A stretch of 8,583 nucleotides of DNA, taken from the NCBI GenBank assembly GCA_018970845.1, contig JAGWVO010000144.1:1-8583 (forward strand), read 5' to 3'. This document shows, in pieces, positions 1 through 6,623 of the stretch. The first letter of the stretch is position 1. Each line of letters opens with the position of its first letter. Both the position numbers and the translations under genes were made by a program. Origin of the DNA: Planctomycetota bacterium (GTDB lineage: Bacteria; Planctomycetota; Planctomycetia; Gemmatales; Gemmataceae). The notes under the pieces were generated by a model. The model worked only from the letters and a program-made list of their open reading frames with translations, was not told the origin of the DNA and did not search any database.

Positions 1-498
1 GTCTGGGGAGGCGGGGCGCTCTGGTTCACGGCGGACGACGGCGCCAGCGGCCGAGAGTTGTGGAGAAGCGACGGCACGACGGCCGGCACGGCGCTCGTGC
101 GGGACCTTTTCCCGGGCGCGGCGGGATCATCCCCCGAAGGCCTGCTCTGGGGAGGCGGCGTGCTGTGGTTCACGGCGGACGACGGCGCCAGCGGCCGCGA
201 GTTGTGGAAAATCGACGGCGCGGCCGCGACCTTGGTGAAGGACATCAGGCCGGGTGCGGCGGGTTCGGTGCCGCAGGGGTCCGCCCTCATGGCGTGGGCC
301 GGCGGTTACCTGGCCCTGATGGCGGACGACGGCGCCAATGGCCGCGAGTTGTGGACTAGCGACGGCACGGCGGCGGGCACGGTGCTGGCCGGCGAGGTGA
401 TACCCGGCCCACGGGGAGGCGATCCCGCATGGCTCGCCGCCGCCGGCAACCGCGTGCTCTTTTCGGCCGATGACGGTACCCGCGGCCGCGAACCATGG
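1..498 (+). repeat. Tandem 48-49 residue ELWxxDGT repeats (144-147 bp period)
   Basis: Three complete units begin at the Glu codon of ELW: 55-198, 199-345 and 346-489. A partial unit lies before them (1-54), and a degenerate closing motif, REPW, sits at 487-498. Unit lengths are 48, 49 and 48 codons. The shared pattern is ELWxxDGTxxGT, a V(K/R)DIxPG block, then ADDGxxGRELW. The second unit has lost the GT of DGTxxGT. At DNA level bases 22-53 and 166-197 are identical (32 bp, offset 144), which suggests recent duplication or gene conversion between units. More units probably lie upstream. Confidence 0.85.
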
Positions 499-1797
499 TT
501 TTACTCACCCAACGCCGCACCCGTCGACATCGCGGTATCGCCGCCGGCCGTGCCAGAGAACCGGCCCGCCGGAACCCTGGTCGGAACCCTTTCGGCCATC
601 GACCCGGATTTCGGCGATTCCTTCTCGTTCGCCCTTGTTTCCGGGGTTGGCGACACGGGCAACGCCCTGTTCGCCATTTCCGGAACCAGCCTGCTGACGG
701 CCGCGGCGTTCGATTTCGAGTCGAGGCCGGCCCATGCCGTGCGCGTGCGGGTCACCGACCGGGGAGGCCTCTCGTTCGAGAAGGCGTTGTCCATCACCGT
801 CACCGATGTCGACGAAGGCCCTTCGATTCGTCCGGTGCCGGCGGTGCCCGTCATCGCCAACCTCGCTGTGCCGATCGGCGGGCTTTCGGTGTCGGATCCC
901 ATGGCCGGCGCCGCGAGGCTGACGACGACGCTGTCCGCCGGCGCGGGACTGTTGACCATCGGTGCCCGAACCGGCCTTGTGTTCCTGGCTGGGGACGGTG
1001 TTTCGGACGCGACGATCCGTTTCACGGGAACCCTGGCACAGACGAACGCCGCGCTCGGTTCGCTGAGCCACATCACCGCCATCGACACGCTCGCGGCGAT
1101 GGGAATCACGGTTCTGGTGCAGCGAGGCGGGTTTGCCGCGCAGGCGACGGTGCCGATGGTGGTGGCCACCGGACGGGTGACCCGGATCAGCGATCCCGGC
1201 TTGCCCGGGAAGGTCTCGGTGGTGATCCAGGGAACGGAATCCACCGATTCCATTTCAGCCGTTCCGGCGGGAAATTCCTCGACGAACTACACGGTGACGC
1301 TCAACGGCGTTCCCACGGCGATGACGGGCGTCACCGGCCGCTTCATCGTGTTCGGCCTGGGCGGTGACGACATCGCCGACCTGTCGGCGTGCCGCCTGGT
1401 CAGCCGGGTTGACGCCGGTGACGGCAACGATGTGATCCTGGGCGGAGCCATGGCGGACACGCTTTTGGGCGGAAACGGAGCCGACCTGATCGCCGGCGGC
1501 CTGGGTGCCGACGGCATCAACGGCGGCGCGGGCAACGACATCGTCATCGATGGAACGGTGTCGGTGCGCGCGGCGGGCAAGACCTTGAGGTCGGTGCTCG
1601 ATGGCTGGGCCGCCAAGGCGACCCCCGTGGATGCCGACTACGCATCCATCACGGCCGACCTCCTGTTCACGGCCGACAAGGCCTCGAAGGACACGCTGAC
1701 GGGCGGCTTGGGAACCGACTGGTTCTGGTCGGCAACCGCCGGCGCCTTGACCGATGTGCTCGACAAAGCGGTTGTCGAAAGGCGCCGGCTGGCGTGA
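1..1797 (+). CDS. Secreted repeat protein: ELWxxDGT repeats, cadherin-type domain, RTX calcium-binding repeats (5' end outside window)
   Basis: The frame is open from base 1, so the N-terminus and any signal peptide lie upstream; 598 residues are visible before TGA. The TTG at 58 lies inside a repeat and is not a real start. Domain order in visible residues: ELWxxDGT/ADDGxxGxELW repeats (1-166), a cadherin-like domain (about 173-275, with VPENRPAGT, AIDPD, FDFE and a DVDEGP end), a second Ig/cadherin-like module typical of large surface proteins (about 280-390, GLVFLAGDGVSDATIRFTG), a linker, five GGxGxD-type nonapeptides (473-517), then a tail containing DTLTGGLGTDWFW. ELW repeats are thought to form beta-propeller-like folds, cadherin modules mediate adhesion, and RTX repeats bind calcium outside the cell. 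The likely role is therefore an exported adhesin or matrix protein; the ligand is unknown. The tail resembles one I associate with planctomycetal giant proteins. It is convergent with purN, with 6 bp between the stop codons. Domain calls are strong; the function is inference. Confidence 0.88.
   Translation, partial: VWGGGALWFTADDGASGRELWRSDGTTAGTALVRDLFPGAAGSSPEGLLWGGGVLWFTADDGASGRELWKIDGAAATLVKDIRPGAAGSVPQGSALMAWAGGYLALMADDGANGRELWTSDGTAAGTVLAGEVIPGPRGGDPAWLAAAGNRVLFSADDGTRGREPWFYSPNAAPVDIAVSPPAVPENRPAGTLVGTLSAIDPDFGDSFSFALVSGVGDTGNALFAISGTSLLTAAAFDFESRPAHAVRVRVTDRGGLSFEKALSITVTDVDEGPSIRPVPAVPVIANLAVPIGGLSVSDPMAGAARLTTTLSAGAGLLTIGARTGLVFLAGDGVSDATIRFTGTLAQTNAALGSLSHITAIDTLAAMGITVLVQRGGFAAQATVPMVVATGRVTRISDPGLPGKVSVVIQGTESTDSISAVPAGNSSTNYTVTLNGVPTAMTGVTGRFIVFGLGGDDIADLSACRLVSRVDAGDGNDVILGGAMADTLLGGNGADLIAGGLGADGINGGAGNDIVIDGTVSVRAAGKTLRSVLDGWAAKATPVDADYASITADLLFTADKASKDTLTGGLGTDWFWSATAGALTDVLDKAVVERRRLA
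1417..1551 (+). repeat. Five RTX (haemolysin-type) calcium-binding nonapeptide repeats
   Basis: The translation reads GDGNDVILG, GAMADTLLG, GNGADLIAG, GLGADGING, GAGNDIVID. The Asp of each unit recurs at exactly nine residues (27 bp). The first, third and fifth fit GGxGxDxUx well, while the second has lost its central glycine. Such arrays form a parallel beta roll that folds on binding extracellular calcium. They often sit near the C-terminus of type I secreted proteins, but no secretion genes are in the window to confirm that route. Confidence 0.85.
1738..1789. terminator. Nested inverted repeat at the convergent gene junction, possible terminator
   Basis: The outer arms are nine perfect base pairs (GCCGGCGCC at 1738-1746 and GGCGCCGGC at 1781-1789). 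Inside is a second perfect seven-pair hairpin (TCGACAA at 1760-1766 and TTGTCGA at 1772-1778) with a five-base AGCGG loop. It lies in the last codons of the RTX protein gene and just beyond the purN stop codon, where a shared terminator would be useful. A T-rich run (TTATTTT, 1804-1810) follows on the plus strand, but 14 bp past the outer arm. No T tract follows on the minus strand. It is not a canonical intrinsic terminator, and the codons may explain part of the symmetry. Confidence 0.3.
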
Positions 1798-1803
1798 CGG
1801 ATC

Positions 1804-2445
1804 TTATTTTGGGTTAATAATGGCGCGGTTGGCCTCAACCGACACCCGGCCGGAGGCGAGCAGGGCGATCGCCTCGGGATAAGCTTCGCATTCCGCGGAG
1901 AAGACGCGCGCGGCAAGCGTGGAGGCCGTGTCGTCCGGATGGACGGGCACGGCCTTCTGCACGAGGATGGGGCCGCGGTCGTACTCGTTGGTGGCCAGGT
2001 GGACGGTGCATCCGGAGACCTTGCAGCCGGCGTCGAGCACGGCCTGGTGAACATGGGCGCCGTGGCAGCCCTTGCCTCCGAAGGAAGGCAGCAGCGACGG
2101 GTGGATGTTGATCACCCGGTTTTCCCATCGCGGGGGCACGGCCAGCAGTTGCAGGAAACCGGCCAGGCAGATGAGGTCGGCGCCATGGGACTCGGCGAAG
2201 CCCGCCAGGGCGGCGCTGAACGATTCGCGGCCGGGGTGATCCTTGCGGCGCGCCACCGTGGCCGGAACGCCCGCCTTGGCGGCGCGGTCGAGGCCGGCGA
2301 CGCCATCGCGGTCGGAGGCGACGCAGGCAACCACACCGGCGAGGGCGCCGGCGGCCTGGCGGTCGAGCAGGTTCTGAAGCGTGGTGCCGCCTCCGGAAAG
2401 GAACACGGCCAAGCGGGGAACCGGCGGAACAACGACCTTGGCCAC
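1804..2445 (-). CDS. purN: Phosphoribosylglycinamide formyltransferase (GAR transformylase)
   Basis: Cytosolic enzyme of de novo purine synthesis, transferring formyl from 10-formyl-THF to GAR to give FGAR. The 213 residues match the usual PurN length (E. coli, 212). Visible motifs are FLSGGGTTLQNLL (15-27), the phosphate-binding loop, in which other PurNs often read SGNGSNLQ; LICLAGFLQLL (91-101); VINIHPSLLPSF (111-122), carrying the catalytic Asn113 and His115; and NEYDRGPIL (153-161), carrying the catalytic Asp156. The GKGCHGAHVH segment replaces the shorter GLHTH loop of E. coli. I chose the GTG at 2445 because GAGG (2455-2452) lies six bases before it. A TTG at 2451 in the same frame would add two residues but would have no spacing from that site. 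It follows pitA by 8 bp, so it is very probably co-transcribed. No other pur gene is visible. All catalytic residues are present, so it should be active. Confidence 0.94.
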   Translation of the reverse strand: MAKVVVPPVPRLAVFLSGGGTTLQNLLDRQAAGALAGVVACVASDRDGVAGLDRAAKAGVPATVARRKDHPGRESFSAALAGFAESHGADLICLAGFLQLLAVPPRWENRVINIHPSLLPSFGGKGCHGAHVHQAVLDAGCKVSGCTVHLATNEYDRGPILVQKAVPVHPDDTASTLAARVFSAECEAYPEAIALLASGRVSVEANRAIINPK

Positions 2446-2451
2446 GATCAA

Positions 2452-2456
2452 CCTCA
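2452..2456 (-). promoter_or_regulatory. purN ribosome-binding site overlapping the pitA stop codon
   Basis: Read on the minus strand the junction is TGAGG, then TTGATC, then GTG. The TGA is the pitA stop codon and its last two bases form the first part of GAGG, six bases before the purN GTG. This decides the purN start and suggests that ribosomes finishing pitA help initiate purN (translational coupling). Confidence 0.6.
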
Positions 2457-3908
2457 GCGGAGCACGATGGAAAAAAGGGCGAACAGTCCGCCGGCGCAGG
2501 CCATGCAGACGGGCAGCGTGAGCACCCAGGCCAGCAGCAGGGAGCGGACCGTCGCCATCTGAACGCCGGCGCCGGTGGTGGCCATGGTGCCGGCCACGCC
2601 GCTGGAAAGCACATGGGTGGTGCTGACGGGCGCCCCGCCGAAGACGGCCATGCCGATGGTGGCGGCGGCGACGAGTTCGGCGACGGCGCCCTGGGCGTAG
2701 GTGAGGTGGGCCTTGCCGATCTTCTCGCCGACGGTGACGACGATGCGCTTCCAGCCGACGGTGGTGCCGACGCCCAGGGCCATGGCGACGGCCATGATCA
2801 CCCACGGCGGGCTGTATTCGAGGATGTTGCGGATCTGCTTGCGCGCTTTCTTGAGCAGCGCCAGGTCGCGCGCCGTCAGCAGCAGGTCCTCCGACGAGAG
2901 GAGGCGGGCGATGGCGCCCTCGAGGGTGATGATGGCGTCGCGGAGTTCGCGCCTCCTGTCGCCGGGAACATCCCTGAAGCCCCGGGCCGCCGATTCGCCC
3001 TCCGTGGCCGGCACCAGGGCCAGAACCGTGTCGATCGCCCCGACCACGCGGGCCCTTTGGGCCTCGAACGCGGGTTCGGGATCGTCGGAGTGGTTGCGGG
3101 TGACGATGCGGCGGGCCTTTTCGGCGCCCTGGCGAACCAGGGCGATGTCGGCCGGGGCGGCGTCGAGGTTGACGGCGAACTCGGAGGTCGCCGTGCCGAT
3201 GAGGATGAGCATGATGAGGCCCACGCCCTTCTGCCCGTCGTTGCTGCCGTGGGCGAGGCTGACGCCGGTGCAGGTGCCGATGAGGGTGAGGCGGGTCAAC
3301 GGCGGCGGGGGCGCGTCGTCGGAAGGGGGGGAATGGAGGCGGCGGCCCGGCAGCCAGCGGAGCGCCAGCACCATGAGGCCCGCGGCCAGGCAGAACCCCA
3401 CGGCCGGCGAAACCAGCAGCGACAGGCCCACCTCGCCGGCCTTTTCCCAGTTCACCCCGGAAACCGAGCCGCCATGGGACAGCATCGAATGGGCCAGGCC
3501 GACGCCCATGATCGACCCGATGAGGGCGTGGGAGCTTGAGGCGGGGATTCCGATGGACCAGGTCGCGAGGTTCCAGATGATGGCCGACAGCAGCAGGGCC
3601 AGCACCATCGCCTTGCCCTTGCCGCCGGCGAGGTGCTCCTCGAGCAGCAGTTCCACCGGCAGCAGGTTGACGATGGCGTAGGCGACGGCGATGCCGCCCA
3701 GCCACACCCCCGCGAAGTTGCACAGGCCCGACCAGGCGACGGCGACGCCGGGCTTGAGGGCGCGGGTGTAGATGACGGTGGCCACGGCGTTGGCGGTGTC
3801 GTGGAAGCCGTTGACGAACTCGAAGGCCAGCGCGATGGCCAGGGCCGCCAGCAGGAACAACGCGTTGTCCCAGGTGACCGGGTCCGTGAGGAACGGCAGT
3901 TGGATCAT
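2454..3908 (-). CDS. pitA: Low-affinity inorganic phosphate transporter, PitA/PiT family
   Basis: Inner-membrane permease of the PHO4/PiT family; E. coli PitA imports metal-phosphate driven by protons. The 484 residues compare with 499 in E. coli PitA. The two inverted family signatures are present: EFVNGFHDTANAVATVIYT (30-48) and PVSTTHVLSSGVAGTM (427-442). Also seen are IPASSSHALIGSIMGVGL (121-138), HGSNDGQKGVGLIMLILIG (220-238) and YAQGAVAELVAAATIGMA (404-421). About ten hydrophobic segments surround a long hydrophilic cytoplasmic region (about 245-362), and there is a proline-rich loop at 194-204 (a run of seven G on the plus strand). The spacing and wording of motifs follow PitA more closely than sodium-dependent PiTs. 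ATG at 3908 gives the normal N-terminus; a GGAG lies 12 bases upstream, a loose fit. No PhoU-like (DUF47) partner gene is adjacent, although many bacterial pit genes have one; purN follows instead. Confidence 0.95.
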   Translation of the reverse strand: MIQLPFLTDPVTWDNALFLLAALAIALAFEFVNGFHDTANAVATVIYTRALKPGVAVAWSGLCNFAGVWLGGIAVAYAIVNLLPVELLLEEHLAGGKGKAMVLALLLSAIIWNLATWSIGIPASSSHALIGSIMGVGLAHSMLSHGGSVSGVNWEKAGEVGLSLLVSPAVGFCLAAGLMVLALRWLPGRRLHSPPSDDAPPPPLTRLTLIGTCTGVSLAHGSNDGQKGVGLIMLILIGTATSEFAVNLDAAPADIALVRQGAEKARRIVTRNHSDDPEPAFEAQRARVVGAIDTVLALVPATEGESAARGFRDVPGDRRRELRDAIITLEGAIARLLSSEDLLLTARDLALLKKARKQIRNILEYSPPWVIMAVAMALGVGTTVGWKRIVVTVGEKIGKAHLTYAQGAVAELVAAATIGMAVFGGAPVSTTHVLSSGVAGTMATTGAGVQMATVRSLLLAWVLTLPVCMACAGGLFALFSIVLR

Positions 3909-3949
3909 GGCGGCGGGACGCTCCGGGAGGGAATGGCCGGCAGGAAGCC

Positions 3950-3955
3950 ATGCTA
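3950..3955 (-). promoter_or_regulatory. Possible -10 element for pitA-purN
   Basis: On the minus strand the hexamer TAGCAT matches the bacterial TATAAT consensus at four of six positions and ends 41 bases before the pitA ATG. No convincing -35 hexamer is found 16-18 bases upstream. The 12-bp palindrome at 3957-3968 would lie between the -10 and -35 positions, where a repressor or a spacer-binding activator could act. Weak evidence. Confidence 0.22.
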
Positions 3956-3956
3956 A

Positions 3957-3968
3957 CCCGCCGGCGGG
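3957..3968. repeat. Perfect 12-bp palindrome in the divergent promoter region
   Basis: CCCGCCGGCGGG is identical to its own reverse complement. It lies about 49 bp upstream of the pitA start codon and 132 bp upstream of the TPR gene, next to the candidate pitA -10. It could be an operator for a dimeric regulator, but a GC-only palindrome is not rare in such GC-rich DNA. Confidence 0.4.
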
Positions 3969-4055
3969 AAAAGTGGCGGATCTTCATGGAAATTTCCCGA
4001 GGGCCGCGGTCGCCGGGCCCGCCGCGCCGGACCTGCCCGCGGCGCCGCTTTCGGG

Positions 4056-4061
4056 TATGAT
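4056..4061 (+). promoter_or_regulatory. Possible -10 element for the TPR gene
   Basis: TATGAT matches the TATAAT consensus at five of six positions, is conspicuous in GC-rich surroundings, and ends 39 bases before the ATG at 4101. The predicted leader would be about 32 nt. No good -35 hexamer is visible. The same hexamer at nearly the same distance precedes the next gene (6577-6582), which raises confidence somewhat. Confidence 0.4.
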
Positions 4062-4100
4062 CGGGATGTTGACCAAGCCCGCCGGAGCCAGCCAGCCGCC

Positions 4101-6554
4101 ATGCCAGCCGCCGACCAGTTGCTCAAGGGATTGTTCGTGGCGCTGGCCGTGCACGCCGGCATCTGGGCCTCGTCCGACGCGGCGGGCCGTTGGGGCACGC
4201 TGGCCGCCATCGACGGCATCGCCGTCGCCGGGCTGGCGCTGGGCCTGGGTTGCGCCGCGCTGCGCACCGCCCCGGGCCGCAACCGGCCGCTGGCCCACCT
4301 GATGTTCCTGCTTCTCAAGCATGGGGCGCTGGTGCGGGGCGGGCTGGTGGGCGGCATGGTGGCCGCGGCGATCGCGTTGGCGCCGCCGGGCGACGCCGCC
4401 GGCCGCGACCTGCTGGGCATCCTGGCCGTGGGCGGACTGGCCGCGGGCGCGTTTTGCCACCTGGCGTCACGGCGCCGGCGGCCGGAGGCCCGCCTGGGGC
4501 TTTCGGTGGCCGTGGCCCTGTCGGTGGTTGGCGCGGCCCTGGCCGCCGGCATGGCCCCCTGGAGGCATGAGGAGGCGGGCGCGCTCCTGCCGCCCAGCCT
4601 CGAACTCGTCTCATGGCAGATCCTCCTCGTGCTGGCCCTGCTTCCGGTGCTCGACATCGCCTCGGAGTCGCCGCAGACGCAGGCCGACGCGGCCCTGTGG
4701 TGCTCGCTATTGGGGCTGGGGCTCTGGTTGCCGTCGAGGCAGGGCCCGCCCGCGCTGGTTCTCGTGGTGCTTGTCCTGCCGGTGGTGGTGTTCGCCGTCA
4801 TCGCCCGCACGGTTTTGCCGGGATGGGCCTCCTTCAAGATGGCGTTCAAGGGGCGGGCCCTGGCGCGGCAGGGCGACCTTCCGGGCGCGCTCGCCTGCTT
4901 CCGCCAGGCGCTCAGGCTCAACCCTTCGGACCGGATGGCCCGCGAGGGCTATTGGCGGACCCACTTGGAACTCGAGCCCGAGGGGGTGGCGTCGGATCCG
5001 CTGGCGCGCCGGCTGATCCATCCGGGCGATTGCCTCGACCGCGCCGCCGAACTTCTCGGCGCCGGTCCGGCCAACCTGGCCGACGCCGGGCGGTTGCTCA
5101 TGCTCGCCGGCCGCCTCGACCCGTCGCTGGAGCCGCTCGTCTCGTTCTGGACCGCCGTCGGCCTGCTCCACGAACGCCGCGACGAGGAGGCGTTCGCGCG
5201 GGTGGAGCCGCTCTTGTCGGTGCCCGGCGAGGACGCGACGGAGGCCCGCCTCGACGCGACGCTTTTGGCGTGGAGGCTGGCGATGGCCTGGCACAAGGGC
5301 GCGCGCGCCAGGCTTCTGGAGGGCGCGCTGTCGCCGCCGGGGGCGAGGCTGGCGGCGATCGCGGCGGTGGAGAGGGGGCTGGCGTCGCTGCCGGGCGACC
5401 AGGAGCTGTGGTCGATCAAGCGGGAGCTGTATTCCGGACTTGACGAATCGGAGTTTCGGGCCGGGCGCGAGCGGGGCCTGCCCCCGGGCGACCCGGTCTA
5501 CCTCGACGAGCTCGCCGGGGCCCTCTCCGGCGACGACAACGGCTGGAGGCGCGCCGAGGCCTACCTGGCCATGGCGGTCGAGTCGGGCGGCTCGCGGGTG
5601 GTGAGGCGGCTGGTGGCCCTGGCCAGGCTGCTCGAGTCGCGCGGGGACGCGGAGGGCGCGCGGGCGAGGTTCGCGCAGGCCGCGGAGGCCGGCAGGGCGT
5701 TGGGGCCGGAGGCGCTCGAGCCGGAGGACAAGGACCTTTACTTCCGCGCCGCTCGCCACCAGGCGGAGCTTGCCGAGCACGAGGGCAGGGGCGCCGACGC
5801 CATCGGCTGGTGGCAGGCGACCCTGGCCTCGGAGAAGAGCGGCATCGAGACTCATCGGCGCCTGGCGGCGCTTCACGAGGCGGCGGGGGATCCGCTCGCG
5901 GCTCTGCGCGAGACGGAAAAGGGGCTGCTCTACCAGTCAGGCGACAAGGATCTCCTCGAGCGCCGCGACCGGTACCTGTGGTCGCTGCCCCTGGAAAGCC
6001 CGGCGTGCTCCGCCGAGGCGCTGCGCGGGCTGGTGGACGCCGCCGCGTGCGTGAAGCGCGCCCGCGGCATCCTCGACGACCGCCGGAGCGACATCGAGTG
6101 GCTCGAGGTGGCGTCGCACCTTCTGGAACTGGCGCTGCGCGTGGATCCCGCGGGGCTGATGGCGCGTGCCCAGGCGGCGCGGGCCCGGCTCAGGCTGGGC
6201 GACCGCGACGGGGCGATCGCCGGATTCGAGTCGGTGCGCGCCGACAAGCCGACCGGCCTGTTCCAGGGCGACGCCCCGGAGGCCTGGCAACTGGCCAACC
6301 AGGCGCTGGGAGACCTGTACCTCGAGGCGGGCCGGCCCGCCGACGCGGTGGCCTGCCTGGCCGATTTCCGCGACAGCGCCCGTTCGGGCGCCGCGACCCT
6401 GTTCAAGCTGGGCCAGGCGCACGAGGCGCTGGGCGAACTCGCCAAGGCGAGGTCGTACTACAACCAGGTCACCGGCTACGACGGCAACCCGCTGGCCTGG
6501 CAGGCGCGCGAGGCGATCGACCGGCTTTCAAGGCCGGCGGAGGAAGGAAACTGA
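4101..6554 (+). CDS. Membrane-anchored TPR-repeat protein of unknown function
   Basis: I do not recognise a named family. The 817 residues divide in two. The N-terminal 240 residues carry about eight hydrophobic segments (roughly 8-24, 34-54, 78-94, 104-121, 131-151, 168-187, 197-211, 217-239), with a basic RRRRP stretch at 124-128. The remaining 575 or so are soluble and helical, with TPR-like helix pairs. The clearest are GRALARQGDLPGALACFRQA (251-270, followed by LRLNP); RLLESRGDAEGARARFAQA (509-527); RLAALHEAAGDPLAALRET (587-605); RARLRLGDRDGAIAGFES (694-711); ALGDLYLEAGRPADAVACL (735-753) and KLGQAHEALGELAKARSYY (769-787). TPRs bind partner proteins, so a membrane scaffold or assembly factor is likely; no catalytic motif is visible. 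The ATG at 4101 follows a divergent promoter region; GGAG lies 13 bases upstream. The next gene, 69 bp downstream, also encodes a membrane protein. Existence is certain, function inferred. Confidence 0.9.
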   Translation: MPAADQLLKGLFVALAVHAGIWASSDAAGRWGTLAAIDGIAVAGLALGLGCAALRTAPGRNRPLAHLMFLLLKHGALVRGGLVGGMVAAAIALAPPGDAAGRDLLGILAVGGLAAGAFCHLASRRRRPEARLGLSVAVALSVVGAALAAGMAPWRHEEAGALLPPSLELVSWQILLVLALLPVLDIASESPQTQADAALWCSLLGLGLWLPSRQGPPALVLVVLVLPVVVFAVIARTVLPGWASFKMAFKGRALARQGDLPGALACFRQALRLNPSDRMAREGYWRTHLELEPEGVASDPLARRLIHPGDCLDRAAELLGAGPANLADAGRLLMLAGRLDPSLEPLVSFWTAVGLLHERRDEEAFARVEPLLSVPGEDATEARLDATLLAWRLAMAWHKGARARLLEGALSPPGARLAAIAAVERGLASLPGDQELWSIKRELYSGLDESEFRAGRERGLPPGDPVYLDELAGALSGDDNGWRRAEAYLAMAVESGGSRVVRRLVALARLLESRGDAEGARARFAQAAEAGRALGPEALEPEDKDLYFRAARHQAELAEHEGRGADAIGWWQATLASEKSGIETHRRLAALHEAAGDPLAALRETEKGLLYQSGDKDLLERRDRYLWSLPLESPACSAEALRGLVDAAACVKRARGILDDRRSDIEWLEVASHLLELALRVDPAGLMARAQAARARLRLGDRDGAIAGFESVRADKPTGLFQGDAPEAWQLANQALGDLYLEAGRPADAVACLADFRDSARSGAATLFKLGQAHEALGELAKARSYYNQVTGYDGNPLAWQAREAIDRLSRPAEEGN

Positions 6555-6576
6555 TTCATCCCCCCCGCCCGATTGA

Positions 6577-6582
6577 TATGAT
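6577..6582 (+). promoter_or_regulatory. Possible -10 element for the S2P-like gene
   Basis: TATGAT lies in the 69-bp gap after the TPR gene, 41 bases before the GTG at 6624. It is identical to the hexamer upstream of the TPR gene, and both are followed within a few bases by GTTGA. No clear -35 is seen at the usual spacing; CTGATT at 6551-6556 is too far away (20-base spacer). It would allow this gene, and perhaps hisS, to be expressed independently of the TPR gene. Confidence 0.35.
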
Positions 6583-6610
6583 GTCGTTGAAGGCCGTTTC
6601 GGCCATGGGT

Positions 6611-6616
6611 GAGGTG
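6611..6616 (+). promoter_or_regulatory. Ribosome-binding site deciding the S2P-like start
   Basis: GAGGTG (within GGTGAGGTG) lies seven bases before the GTG at 6624, close to ideal. The upstream in-frame GTG at 6609 overlaps this site and has no comparable motif in front of it, so initiation at 6624 is favoured. Confidence 0.6.
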
Positions 6617-6623
6617 CCTCCGC

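Larger units (their letters stand above)
3909..4100. promoter_or_regulatory. Divergent intergenic region between pitA and the TPR gene
   Basis: This 192-bp spacer is the longest non-coding stretch here and must carry the start signals for both directions. It contains a 12-bp perfect palindrome (3957-3968), a second 10-bp palindrome GGAAATTTCC (3988-3997), a -10-like TATGAT on the plus strand (4056-4061) and a weaker TAGCAT on the minus strand (3955-3950). I see no PhoB-type direct repeats, riboswitch or RNA gene in it. Both flanking genes have a loose GGAG 12-13 bases before ATG. Confidence 0.55.

Noticed and set aside
2613..3681. Long plus-strand open frames (308 and 326 codons) opposite pitA
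   Set aside because: They lie antisense to a clearly recognisable transporter gene, have no domain resemblance and have biased composition typical of GC-driven shadows.
1804..3987. A single minus-strand open frame of 727 codons
   Set aside because: Only its last 213 codons encode PurN. The rest is the wrong frame of pitA, rich in Arg, His, Pro and Gly with no motif, and stays open because of high GC. It is not a fusion protein.
3909..4100. A Pho-box-like phosphate regulator site upstream of pitA
   Set aside because: I found no CTGTCAT-type direct repeats on either strand. Low-affinity Pit transporters are often not under PhoB control.
4707..5876. Minus-strand open frame of 389 codons opposite the TPR gene
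   Set aside because: Its Arg/Gln/Pro-rich composition mirrors the TPR codons on the other strand, and it has no recognisable motif.
6560..6566. Run of seven C residues before the S2P-like gene as a possible phase-variable tract
   Set aside because: Too short to be convincing in GC-rich DNA, and it lies outside both coding regions and the spacing between promoter elements.
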